Position numbers and translations under genes: made by a program. The notes beneath the pieces were generated by a model. It made no database searches. It was not told where the DNA came from and saw only the letters and a program-made list of their open reading frames with translations. A stretch of 64,000 bases of DNA from Bacteroidales bacterium (lineage in GTDB: Bacteria; Bacteroidota; Bacteroidia; Bacteroidales; UBA932): NCBI GenBank assembly GCA_020026355.1, contig JAHHQP010000004.1, positions 1 to 64,000 on the forward strand. The letters run 5' to 3'. Shown piece by piece: positions 9,314 to 17,291 of the stretch (position 1 is the stretch's first letter; each line of letters begins with the position of its first letter).

Positions 9314-10273
9314 ATGGATTCACAATATGTAATCGGTATTGATGTCGGTGGTCAGACCACCAAATTGGGTGTAGTGGATGCAAGAGGTTCTGTGCTGGCA
9401 CAGACGGTCATCCGTACAGATACTTATACGGATTTCGAGCCTTATCTCGATGAATTGGCAGGAGCTTTGAACAAGATCATCGCCGATGCAAAGGCAGAAG
9501 GCAAGATCCGTGGTATCGGAGTCGGCGCTCCGAACGCCAACTATTATACAGGAATCGTCGATAATGCTGTCAATATCCCTTGGGGAGCCAACAGTAAGAT
9601 CGAGTTCGCCAAACTGCTGTCAGAGAAGATGAACGGACTCAAGGTTTCTTTGACAAACGATGCGAATGCTGCGGCTGTCGGTGAGATGACCTACGGTGCC
9701 GCGAGAGGTATGAAGAATTTCATCATGATTACCCTTGGAACCGGTGTCGGCAGCGGTATTGTCATCAATGGAAATGTGGTCTACGGCCATGATGGGTTTG
9801 CTGGAGAGCTTGGCCATGTGTCAGCTGTCCGTTATAATGGACGGCAGTGCAACTGCGGCAAACAGGGTTGTCTGGAAACTTACGCTTCAGCAACCGGCGT
9901 CGCTCGTACGGCACGCGAATGGCTGGAGATGACCGATGAGCCTTCTGTCCTCAGAAGTCTGGACAAGATTTCTTCCAAAGATGTGTTCGATGCAGCCCGT
10001 GAAGGAGATAATCTCGCACTCAAGATCTTCGATTTCACCGGTAACATACTCGGTCGTTCCTTCGCGGATTTCGTTGCTTTCAGTGCTCCTGAGGCCATCG
10101 TGCTGTTCGGAGGACTCGCCAGAGCGAAGGAATTCCTGGCTAAGCCGATCATGGATGCCATGAACGAGAACCTGCTTCCGATCTGGAAGGGAAAGGTTGC
10201 TCTGGTATTCTCACAGTTGAAGGAGTCCGATGCTGCCATTCTCGGTGCATCTGCCCTCGCTTGGGAACTTTGA
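9314..10273 (+). CDS. ROK-family sugar kinase (probable glucokinase)
   Basis: A 319-residue ROK protein. The N-terminal phosphate-binding motif IGIDVGGQTTK (residues 7-17) and the ROK zinc signature CNCGKQGCLE near residue 180 are both intact, as is a GTGVGSGIV segment. There is no N-terminal helix-turn-helix, so this is a kinase and not a ROK repressor. Expected role: ATP-dependent phosphorylation of glucose or a related hexose brought in by the preceding transporter. A strong terminator hairpin follows 24 nt after the stop. Confidence 0.9.
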   Translation: MDSQYVIGIDVGGQTTKLGVVDARGSVLAQTVIRTDTYTDFEPYLDELAGALNKIIADAKAEGKIRGIGVGAPNANYYTGIVDNAVNIPWGANSKIEFAKLLSEKMNGLKVSLTNDANAAAVGEMTYGAARGMKNFIMITLGTGVGSGIVINGNVVYGHDGFAGELGHVSAVRYNGRQCNCGKQGCLETYASATGVARTAREWLEMTDEPSVLRSLDKISSKDVFDAAREGDNLALKIFDFTGNILGRSFADFVAFSAPEAIVLFGGLARAKEFLAKPIMDAMNENLLPIWKGKVALVFSQLKESDAAILGASALAWEL

Positions 10274-10297
10274 TAGTTTGAAATCATGGAATTACTG

Positions 10298-10329
10298 CAG
10301 GGATGGGAATTTTTCCATCCCTGTTTTTT
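10298..10329 (+). terminator. terminator hairpin between ROK kinase and DUF3089 gene
   Basis: Perfect 9-bp stem CAGGGATGG / CCATCCCTG (10298-10306 with 10315-10323), loop of 8, then TTTTTT. Only 11 nt separate the T-run from the next start codon, so it may also act on the downstream gene. Confidence 0.85.
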
Positions 10330-10340
10330 GTACTGATGCC

Positions 10341-11270
10341 ATGAAGAGAGTTCTTCTTTTCTGTCTTTTGCTCCTTCCGAGCTGGTCCTGCGGTTCGGGT
10401 ATGAAGAGCTATGTTCCGGAGCCTCCGGATTATGATGACGCGTCTTCCTGGTATGTTTCGCTCGTTGAAAATCGGAAGGCTGCGGTTTTCTATGTTACTC
10501 CGACCTGTGTCTTCGACTGGAAGCGCCCGGATGGACAGCTTTGCCATCATTACGATGTGCGGGGAGAAGTCCAGAAGAAGAATTTTGATTGGTCGCTCAG
10601 TTTAGCCGATGAGATTTTCGGCCGGGAGTGCGATTTCTATGCACCTTATTATCGTCAGGTGACCTTGGATTCCTGGATGGACGGGGAAGAGGTGGCAGAA
10701 GAACGTTTCAGTCTGGCCATGGAAGATGTGCAGGCCGCCTTCCGTCATTTCTTGACAGAGGACTGTCCGGAAGGAGATTTCGTGCTGGCCGGCTTCAGCC
10801 AGGGGGCGAAAGCGGTTCTGGAATTGGTGGAGGCGATGGAAGCTCCGATTCTGGAACGGATGATTGCGGCTTATGTCATCGGTTACAAGGTGACGGAGGA
10901 GGATTTGTCCAGCCCGAATGTCCGACCTGCACAAGGAGAGATGGATCATGGGGTCGTTATCGCCTACAATTCCGTACGGACATTGGAAGATAGCTGGCCG
11001 GCCGTATCGGAGGGAAACGAAGTCTGCATCAATCCGGTCAACTGGAAGACGGATACTACCGCAGCTTGGTTACCTTATAAGGGTGGACAGGTCCGCGTTC
11101 GAGTTCATCCTGCTGCCAAGGTGTTGGAAGTCAGCGGCTATGACGGCGGCGGATTTTCGATAAAAGCTATGGAAGGGAATATCCCTTCCGGAAATTACCA
11201 TCTGTCTGAACTGACGCTCTATAAGGCTTGTCTTCAGGAAAACATGAAAAAAAGAATGGACCGGAAATGA
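10341..11270 (+). CDS. DUF3089-like alpha/beta-hydrolase lipoprotein
   Basis: About 309 residues from the ATG giving MKRVLLFCLL. That start supplies a short signal peptide with a cysteine at position 17 (PSWSC); the lipobox is weak but fits a Bacteroidota lipoprotein. An upstream in-frame ATG at 10230 lies within the ROK gene and would run through the terminator hairpin, so it is rejected. The body resembles DUF3089: VFYVTPT early, an APYYRQVTL-type segment, and the nucleophile-elbow motif GFSQGA, typical of serine alpha/beta hydrolases. The substrate is unknown; location is probably periplasm or outer membrane. The stop codon lies in the loop of the downstream terminator. Confidence 0.7.
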   Translation: MKRVLLFCLLLLPSWSCGSGMKSYVPEPPDYDDASSWYVSLVENRKAAVFYVTPTCVFDWKRPDGQLCHHYDVRGEVQKKNFDWSLSLADEIFGRECDFYAPYYRQVTLDSWMDGEEVAEERFSLAMEDVQAAFRHFLTEDCPEGDFVLAGFSQGAKAVLELVEAMEAPILERMIAAYVIGYKVTEEDLSSPNVRPAQGEMDHGVVIAYNSVRTLEDSWPAVSEGNEVCINPVNWKTDTTAAWLPYKGGQVRVRVHPAAKVLEVSGYDGGGFSIKAMEGNIPSGNYHLSELTLYKACLQENMKKRMDRK

Positions 11271-11287
11271 ATCCGGTCCATTCTTTT
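11250..11287. terminator. bidirectional terminator, DUF3089 / DUF1015 genes
   Basis: Perfect 16-bp stem (11250-11265 with 11272-11287) and 6-nt loop between convergent genes. It has A-runs on the left and T-runs on the right, so it can end transcription both ways. The DUF3089 stop codon TGA (11268-11270) is in the loop. Confidence 0.9.
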
Positions 11288-11299
11288 CATGCTGCAGAC

Positions 11300-12538
11300 T
11301 CAGTCCAGCTTATGGATGGCCAGTCCGCTGCGGAGCTTCGGTTCGAACCAGGTGGTCTTCGGTGGCATGATGTTGCCGGAATCTGCGATGTCCACCAGCT
11401 GCTTCATCGAAACCGGATAAAGAGCGAAGGCTACCTTCATCTCTCCGCTGTCCACTCTGCGGGCAAGTTCTTGCAATCCGCGGATACCACCGACGAAATC
11501 GATACGTTTATCTGTCCTCAGATCCTTGATATCCAGAATCTTGTCCAGCACCAGGTCAGAGAGGACCGTAACGTCCAGCACACCGATCGGATCGTTGTCA
11601 TCGTATCGTCCTTCCTTGGCATCCAGAGAATACCAATGTCCGGAAAGATACATCGAGAATTCATGCAGACGAGTCGGTTTCCATGGAGAGGTGCCACGAT
11701 CTTCCACGAAGAAGTCTTTCTTCAGCAAAGCCAGGAAGTCTTCATCGGAACGGCCGTTGAGGTCTTTGACGACACGGTTGTAGTCAATGATCCTGAGCTG
11801 GCTTTCCGGGAAGGCTACAGCCATGAAATAGTTGTATTCTTCCTCGCCGGTATGGTTCGGATTCTGAAGCTGTCTTTCTGCACCGACACGGGCGGCCGCA
11901 GCTGTCCGATGGTGGCCGTCAGCGACATAGAAGGCCGGAATGTGGCTGAAAGTTTCCGTGATGGTATCAATGGTCGCCTGATCCCGGATTACCCAGAAAC
12001 GGTGCCCGAAACCATCTTCTGCGACGAAGTCGTATTCTGGCTCTTCCAGGATGATCCTGGAGATGATGTCGTCGATCGCCACGTTGTCTGGATAGGAGAA
12101 GAAGACGGGTTCTATGTTCGCGTTCTGGTTGCGTACATGTTTCATCCGGTCATCTTCCTTTTCTTTTCGGGTAAGTTCATGCTTCTTGATCTTTCCCGTA
12201 GCGTAGTCATCGGTATGAGCGCAGAGCACCAGTCCGTATTGGGTCCGTCCGTCCATGGTCTGGGCATAGATGTAGTAATACGGCTTCTCATCCTGTACCA
12301 GCCAACCTTTCTTCATCCATTCCTGGAAATTCCGGACGGCCTGATCATAGGCTTGCTGGCTGTGCTCGTCAATGATCGGAGAGAAGTCGATTTCCGGCCT
12401 GGTGATGTGGAGAAGGGATTTCTCTCCGGCTTCCTGTCTGGCTTCCGCTGAGTTCAGGACATCATAAGGTCGGGCCGCCACTTCCTCGACGAACTGTCTT
12501 GGAGGGCGGATCGCTGCAAAAGGTCTGATCTTCACCAT
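11300..12538 (-). CDS. DUF1015 family protein
   Basis: About 412 residues, DUF1015 family, with the characteristic FYVADGHHRTAAA segment in the middle and an N-terminal IRPFAAIRPP. The start is taken at MVKIRPFAA because it falls 8 nt after the serA stop; the open frame extends 12 codons further into serA. The biochemical role of DUF1015 is not established. It is frequently encoded next to serA and serC, as here, where it is the last gene of the serC-serA-DUF1015 stretch. That suggests a link with serine or phosphoserine metabolism, but this is inference. No signal peptide or membrane helix. Confidence 0.85.
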   Translation of the reverse strand: MVKIRPFAAIRPPRQFVEEVAARPYDVLNSAEARQEAGEKSLLHITRPEIDFSPIIDEHSQQAYDQAVRNFQEWMKKGWLVQDEKPYYYIYAQTMDGRTQYGLVLCAHTDDYATGKIKKHELTRKEKEDDRMKHVRNQNANIEPVFFSYPDNVAIDDIISRIILEEPEYDFVAEDGFGHRFWVIRDQATIDTITETFSHIPAFYVADGHHRTAAAARVGAERQLQNPNHTGEEEYNYFMAVAFPESQLRIIDYNRVVKDLNGRSDEDFLALLKKDFFVEDRGTSPWKPTRLHEFSMYLSGHWYSLDAKEGRYDDNDPIGVLDVTVLSDLVLDKILDIKDLRTDKRIDFVGGIRGLQELARRVDSGEMKVAFALYPVSMKQLVDIADSGNIMPPKTTWFEPKLRSGLAIHKLD

Positions 12539-12546
12539 AGGCCGGG

Positions 12547-13467
12547 CTATCTGTTGACCTGGAACTGAGTGCACCCGTCTGCAAAGAAGGAGATGATCTG
12601 TCGTGCAGCCGCGAGGCCTGCATTGATGTTCGCTTCTGCAGTCTGTGCGCCCATCTTCTTCGGAGTGGCGAAGACACGGTTGCCGAATTTGGAGGTCAGT
12701 TCTTCCATACAGTCCGGAGCGATGTCCGTCGCGTATTTCAGGTCCGGACGGTCACCGAGGATTTTCACAAGTTCAGCCTCGTTGATGATTTCCTTGCGGG
12801 CAGAATTGAGGAGACAGCCTCCCATCGGCAGTTCATTGATCAATTCGTATCCGATGGAACCTCTGGTCTCAGGAGTGGAAGGAATGTGCACGCTCACGAA
12901 ATCGCAGTTCTCATAGAGCTCTTTCAGGTTGGCCGCCGGCAAGTAGCCGTCCTGACGGATTTCTTCTGCAGAACGGGAAGAAGAATAGACCATCACGTCC
13001 ATGCCGAGGGCTTTCGCTTTGGCCGCGACCAGTTTGCCGATATGTCCGTAGGCTTGGATTCCCATGCGCTTTCCGCTGATTTCATGGCCAGTACCGGCAG
13101 TGAACTGGTTGCGGCACATGTAGATCATCATGGCGATGACCAGCTCTGCGACGGCATTCGAGTTCTGTCCTGGCGTGTTCATGGCCACGATGCCACGAGC
13201 AGTACATGCTTCCAGGTCAATGTTGTCGTAACCGGCGCCGGCTCTGACGATGATCTTGAGATTCCGTGCGGCTTCGATGACCTCGGCGGTCGCTTTGTCT
13301 GATCGGATGATCATCGCGTCCGCATCAGTGACAGCTTCCAGAAGCTGAGCTTTTTCAGTGTATTTCTCCAGCAGTACGAGTTCATGTCCTGCCGCGGTGA
13401 GCAATTCTCTGATTCCGTTTACAGCGACTGCTGCAAAAGGCTTTTCTGTGGCGACAAGTACTTTCAT
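12547..13467 (-). CDS. serA: D-3-phosphoglycerate dehydrogenase (type IIIK-like)
   Basis: A 306-residue D-2-hydroxyacid dehydrogenase that oxidises 3-phosphoglycerate to 3-phosphohydroxypyruvate, first step of serine synthesis. The NAD-binding loop AYGHIG is at residues 139-144 and the substrate arginine is in NSARKE (R224). The position that holds the catalytic histidine in most PGDHs (TPH) is lysine: TPKKMG, K270. This is the feature of the type IIIK class known from Entamoeba and some Bacteroidota. There is no C-terminal ACT or ASB domain, so allosteric serine inhibition of the classical kind is not expected. The gene starts 2 nt after the serC stop. Confidence 0.93.
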   Translation of the reverse strand: MKVLVATEKPFAAVAVNGIRELLTAAGHELVLLEKYTEKAQLLEAVTDADAMIIRSDKATAEVIEAARNLKIIVRAGAGYDNIDLEACTARGIVAMNTPGQNSNAVAELVIAMMIYMCRNQFTAGTGHEISGKRMGIQAYGHIGKLVAAKAKALGMDVMVYSSSRSAEEIRQDGYLPAANLKELYENCDFVSVHIPSTPETRGSIGYELINELPMGGCLLNSARKEIINEAELVKILGDRPDLKYATDIAPDCMEELTSKFGNRVFATPKKMGAQTAEANINAGLAAARQIISFFADGCTQFQVNR

Positions 13468-13469
13468 GG

Positions 13470-14543
13470 CTATCTATGTTTTTGTTCGAATTCTTTCATG
13501 CAGTCAACGAGGGCCTGTACACTTTCCAGCGGACAGGCGTTGTAGATGGAGGCTCTGAAACCGCCGACGGAACGGTGGCCCTTGATGCCGACCATGCCTT
13601 TCTCCTGGGCGAAAGCCAGGAATTCAGCTTCGAGATCTTCGTGACCTTCAGCCATGACGAAGCAGACGTTCATGATGGAACGGTCTTCAACGGCAGCCGT
13701 ACCTCTGAAAAGCGGATTTCTGTCGATTTCCGCATAGAGCAAGGCTGCTTTCTCCTTGTTCTTGCGGTTGATCGCTTCAACTCCTCCCTGATCTTTCAAC
13801 CATTGGAGCGTCTCTCTCATCACATAGATGGCGAATATCGGAGGAGTGTTGAACATCGAGCCTTTCTCGATGTGTGTCCGGTAGTCCAGCATTGTCGGGA
13901 TGTACCGGCTGACTTTGCCCAGAAGGTCTTTGCGGACGATGGCGAAAGCCACACCTGCAGGGCCGACGTTCTTCTGTGCACCGCCGTAGATGACGCCGTA
14001 CTTGCTTACATCTACCGGACGGCTCATGATGTCTGAAGACATGTCAGCGACGAGTGGAACCGGGCTGTCGATGTCGTACTGGATTTCCGTACCGTAGATG
14101 GTGTTGTTGGTCGTGATGTGGAAATAATCCAGATCAGTCGGGATCTCATAGCCTTTCGGAATGTAGGAGTAAGTCTTGTCGGCGGAAGAGGCGACGGCAT
14201 AGGCCTCTCCCAGTCCTTTCGCTTCTTTCAGCGCTTTCTTGGCCCAGACACCGGTCTCGAGATAACCGGCCTTATGCTCAAGGAGGTTCATAGCTACATA
14301 GAGGAAGCCCATGCTGGCTCCTCCGCCAAGGAACAGAATCTCATGCGTTTCAGGTATGTTCAGCAGCTCTCTCCAGAGTGCTCGGCATTCATCCATGACG
14401 GCGGACCATTCCTTGGATCTGTGGGAGATGGAAATGACCGGAAGACCGGTTCCCCTGAAGTCTTTCAACGCCTCGATCGTCTTGTCGATGGCTTCCTGTG
14501 GAAGCTGGCAGGGGCCAGCAGTGAAATTGTGTACCTTTTTCAT
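13470..14543 (-). CDS. serC: phosphoserine aminotransferase
   Basis: A 357-residue class V PLP aminotransferase converting 3-phosphohydroxypyruvate and glutamate to phosphoserine (and acting in pyridoxine synthesis in some bacteria). The N-terminus HNFTAGPC and the PLP-lysine segment YGGAQKNVGPAG are typical. Directly precedes serA (2-nt gap) and follows pyrI after 33 nt, all on the same strand. Its product and substrate match SerA, making steps 1 and 2 of serine synthesis adjacent. Confidence 0.95.
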   Translation of the reverse strand: MKKVHNFTAGPCQLPQEAIDKTIEALKDFRGTGLPVISISHRSKEWSAVMDECRALWRELLNIPETHEILFLGGGASMGFLYVAMNLLEHKAGYLETGVWAKKALKEAKGLGEAYAVASSADKTYSYIPKGYEIPTDLDYFHITTNNTIYGTEIQYDIDSPVPLVADMSSDIMSRPVDVSKYGVIYGGAQKNVGPAGVAFAIVRKDLLGKVSRYIPTMLDYRTHIEKGSMFNTPPIFAIYVMRETLQWLKDQGGVEAINRKNKEKAALLYAEIDRNPLFRGTAAVEDRSIMNVCFVMAEGHEDLEAEFLAFAQEKGMVGIKGHRSVGGFRASIYNACPLESVQALVDCMKEFEQKHR

Positions 14544-14576
14544 AATGTATTAGTGTTTATTACATGGTTGTGTGTT

Positions 14577-15032
14577 TCAGATGATATGGTCGGAATCCGT
14601 GATCTTTTCGCAGTAATGGCAGAGCAGCTGGACTCTTCCATCCTTGGTCAAAGTCTTGAACCGGGTCTGGATCGGCTGGTGGTTCGTGACACATTTCGGA
14701 TTCATGCACTTGGCGATGCCGACGATCTCTTCGGGCATCTCGATCTTCTTCTTTTCCATTACTTCGAAGTTCCGGATGACGTTGACGGTGGCTTCCGGTG
14801 CGATCAGGGCCAGCTTGTTCAATTCTTCATCTTCGAAGAACCGGTCGGCGATCTTGATGATGCCTTTCTTTCCATAAAGCTTGCTGCTGAGATTGATGCC
14901 GATGGTGATCGGGTTCTCTATGTCTTTCAGGCCGAGAATGTCCAGGGCTTTATATACGTTTTCAGCGGGAATGTGGTCCAGTACGGTACCGTTCTCCAAA
15001 GCGCTGACTTTGAGTTCTTTTCTTGTATCCAT
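14577..15032 (-). CDS. pyrI: aspartate carbamoyltransferase regulatory subunit
   Basis: A 151-residue PyrI subunit, which binds nucleotide effectors and bridges PyrB trimers in the ATCase dodecamer. The C-terminal four-cysteine zinc site is intact (CMNPKC, then CHYC). The N-terminal allosteric domain carries IGINLSSKLYGKKG. Its presence predicts an E. coli-type ATCase regulated by CTP and ATP. Located 31 nt downstream of pyrB, as expected for a pyrBI pair. Confidence 0.95.
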   Translation of the reverse strand: MDTRKELKVSALENGTVLDHIPAENVYKALDILGLKDIENPITIGINLSSKLYGKKGIIKIADRFFEDEELNKLALIAPEATVNVIRNFEVMEKKKIEMPEEIVGIAKCMNPKCVTNHQPIQTRFKTLTKDGRVQLLCHYCEKITDSDHII

Positions 15033-15063
15033 TTTACTTTATATTTAAACGGTTGGTCGGAAT

Positions 15064-15972
15064 CTACCGGTATCCCAGAAGATAGGAGATGATGGCCATG
15101 CGGACATAGAGTCCGTTTCCGGCTTGCTTGAAATAGTAGGCATAAGGGGTCTCGTCGACATCTGCCGAGATTTCATTGACCCTTGGGAGCGGATGAAGGA
15201 TTTTCATGTTTTCCTTCACCTGTCCGAGCATGGAGGCATTCAGGCTGTAGACATCCTTCACTTTTTCATATTCGATCGGATCCGTGAACCTTTCCTGCTG
15301 CACGCGAGTCATGTAGAGGATATCGCAGTCGTCAAGATGGTCTTCCAGGTGAGTCGTCTCTTCATAGTCGATGCCGTTGGCATCCAGGAAATCTCTGTAG
15401 ACTTCCGGCATCCTTAAACTTTCCGGTGCGGTGAAGACGAATTTCGGGTGGAAGTGGGACATGGCCTGCAGGAGAGAATGGGTGGTCCTGCCATATTTGA
15501 GGTCTCCGACCATATTGATGGTGAGATTGTCCAGGTGTCCCTGGGTCTTCTTGATGCTGTAGAGGTCCAGCAAGGTCTGGGAAGGATGCTGGTTGGCGCC
15601 GTCTCCTGCATTGATGACCGGAACGGAGGCGACTTCAGAGGCATATCTGGAACTGCCTTCCAGCGGATGTCTCATGATGATCATGTCCACGTAGTTGTTG
15701 ACCATCTTTATGGTGTCTTTCAATGTCTCACCTTTGGATAGACTGGTGTTGTTGACGTCGGAGAAGCCGATCACTCTTGCGCCCAGGCGGTTGACTGCCG
15801 TCTCGAAACTTAGTCTTGTACGGGTGGAAGGTTCAAAGAACAGACTGGCGATTACTTTGCCTTTGAGGAAATCCTGCTCTCTGTTCTTTTCGAATTCTTC
15901 TGCGGTTTCCAGAATGTGGAGGATTTCTTCTTTCGTGAAATCCTGGATTGAAATAAGACTTTTCTTACTCAT
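15064..15972 (-). CDS. pyrB: aspartate carbamoyltransferase catalytic subunit
   Basis: A 302-residue ATCase catalytic chain, committing carbamoyl phosphate and aspartate to pyrimidine synthesis. The carbamoyl-phosphate motif FEPSTRTRLSFE is near residues 48-59, HPLPRVNEI near the C-terminus and the mobile loop GDGANQHPSQ in the middle. Normal length. Second gene of the unit that starts with the YigZ family gene, 12 nt after its stop. Confidence 0.96.
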   Translation of the reverse strand: MSKKSLISIQDFTKEEILHILETAEEFEKNREQDFLKGKVIASLFFEPSTRTRLSFETAVNRLGARVIGFSDVNNTSLSKGETLKDTIKMVNNYVDMIIMRHPLEGSSRYASEVASVPVINAGDGANQHPSQTLLDLYSIKKTQGHLDNLTINMVGDLKYGRTTHSLLQAMSHFHPKFVFTAPESLRMPEVYRDFLDANGIDYEETTHLEDHLDDCDILYMTRVQQERFTDPIEYEKVKDVYSLNASMLGQVKENMKILHPLPRVNEISADVDETPYAYYFKQAGNGLYVRMAIISYLLGYR

Positions 15973-15984
15973 ATATGTTCGGGT

Positions 15985-16608
15985 TTATTGTATCTCTTCC
16001 GTCCAGCATCCTTCTATTTCTTCCATCTGTTCCAGGAAAGCTTTCTCCAACGAGAGCCGGACGCGGGTCTCCAGGCTGCAGTCCAGATCGAATTGCTGGT
16101 TCTTCTGCTCCAGATCCATATCTTTCAAGGTCTTCATCACGGAGTTCATGCTCATGTAACCGAAGTGGATGCGGTAGTTCTTCCCTGCGATCTTCTCGAT
16201 GATTTCTGCATTTTCAAGCGCATCTGCCGTTGAGGTCCTGTAGGCCCGGATGAGTCCGGGGATTCCCAGCTTGATGCCGCCGAAATATCGCACGACCACG
16301 ACAAGGATATCGCTGAGCCCGATCGAGTCGATCTGTCCCAGGATGGGGCGTCCGGCAGATGACGACGGTTCACCGTCATCATTGGCACGGAAACGATCCC
16401 CCTTCCAGCCTAGTCGATAGGCATAGCAGTGGTGACGGGCATCATGGTATTCTTTTTTGAGGGAACTGACGATTTCCTTGACTTCATCTTCCGTTTCAAC
16501 GGGGTAGGCATGGGCAATGAATCGGCTTCCATTGTCCTTGAAGAGCCCTCGGGAAACAGATGAGATGCTCTTGTAAGAATCTTGAATCTTTTCTGCGAAT
16601 TCGTTCAT
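15985..16608 (-). CDS. YigZ/IMPACT family protein
   Basis: About 207 residues with an N-terminal UPF0029/IMPACT domain, marked by DDGEPSSSAGRPILGQI and VVVVRYFGGIKLG, and a smaller C-terminal DUF1949-like domain. Family members are linked to translation control or nucleic-acid binding; the molecular role in bacteria is unclear. Two start codons lie in a 15-bp direct duplication (ATG at 16608 and 16623). The longer open frame to 16662 is rejected because it would start upstream of the -7 box at 16632-16639. I choose 16608, which leaves a short leader; 16623 would be almost leaderless. First gene of the pyrB-pyrI-serC-serA run. Confidence 0.85.
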   Translation of the reverse strand: MNEFAEKIQDSYKSISSVSRGLFKDNGSRFIAHAYPVETEDEVKEIVSSLKKEYHDARHHCYAYRLGWKGDRFRANDDGEPSSSAGRPILGQIDSIGLSDILVVVVRYFGGIKLGIPGLIRAYRTSTADALENAEIIEKIAGKNYRIHFGYMSMNSVMKTLKDMDLEQKNQQFDLDCSLETRVRLSLEKAFLEQMEEIEGCWTEEIQ

Positions 16609-16631
16609 TGCGAAATCGTTCATACAAATGT

Positions 16632-16639
16632 CAAATTTA
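16632..16639 (-). promoter_or_regulatory. -7 box for yigZ-pyrBI-serCA operon
   Basis: Reads TAAATTTG on the minus strand, an exact TAnnTTTG match just upstream of the YigZ start codons. No well-spaced -33 TTTG seen. Confidence 0.6.
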
Positions 16640-16684
16640 GTATTAATTATGAAAAAAATCATAATATGATGGAAAAATATTTTG

Positions 16685-16692
16685 TACCTTTG
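16685..16692 (+). promoter_or_regulatory. -7 box for pRiA4b-like gene and miaA
   Basis: TACCTTTG, exact TAnnTTTG match, 56 bp upstream of the first start codon. Together with the box at 16632-16639 it makes a divergent promoter pair about 45 bp apart. Confidence 0.6.
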
Positions 16693-16748
16693 GCTTCGCT
16701 TCAGAGGGGCTGACAGGCAGCTCCGTGTATTTTATCATCTAACTGGCT

Positions 16749-17291
16749 ATGTTGTATAAATATAGGGTCTCCCTTCCCGGAATAAAGGGATTTTCCAGAG
16801 TGTATGAGGTGAAGGCTAATTCTTCTCTCTATTCTTTCCATAAACAGATGCGGGTGGATATGGAGTTTCCGCAGGATCAGCTCATTCTTTTCAAGGCATT
16901 CGACGGAGAAGGAAATGTTTCGGCGAGATATGGAATCTTCGATTTAGGATCCGGAACAATCGATATGATTACCTTGGCTCAATGTCATAAGAAAGGGGAG
17001 GACAAGTTCATCTATTTCTATGATACGACCAATGTGAAGAGTGTGATCGTGACTTTCGAGGGAGAGGCCGGCGAGGCATCACCGAAGGAAACTTATCCGT
17101 TGCTGGTCGAAAGCAAGGGCCCTATTCCTCTTGAGTTCGAGAACGGATATGTCGCTTTCGAGGATCTTCCGGAAGATAAGAAGAAGGATCCGGATGATGA
17201 GGATTTCGATGACGATGACATTGACTTCGATGAGGATGACGGAGATGATGAGGATGGCTCCGAGGTCTATGATGAAGACGAGGATGAGTAG
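16749..17291 (+). CDS. pRiA4b ORF-3-like protein with acidic tail
   Basis: A 180-residue cytoplasmic protein. Residues 1-135 look like the plasmid pRiA4b ORF-3 / IS1096 passenger (TnpR-like) fold, with the typical opening of a basic strand pair followed by FHKQMRVDMEF. The last 40 residues are almost only Asp and Glu with a few Ser and Tyr. Despite the family name there is no sign of a mobile element here; the gene overlaps miaA by 8 nt (ATGAGTAG), so the two are translationally coupled. Function unknown; the acidic tail suggests binding to a basic partner, which is inference. Confidence 0.65.
   Translation: MLYKYRVSLPGIKGFSRVYEVKANSSLYSFHKQMRVDMEFPQDQLILFKAFDGEGNVSARYGIFDLGSGTIDMITLAQCHKKGEDKFIYFYDTTNVKSVIVTFEGEAGEASPKETYPLLVESKGPIPLEFENGYVAFEDLPEDKKKDPDDEDFDDDDIDFDEDDGDDEDGSEVYDEDEDE

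Noticed and set aside
17131..17283. 51-codon upstream extension of miaA
   Set aside because: It is the acidic-tail coding sequence of the preceding gene read in another frame; MiaA length and motifs fit the ATG at 17284.
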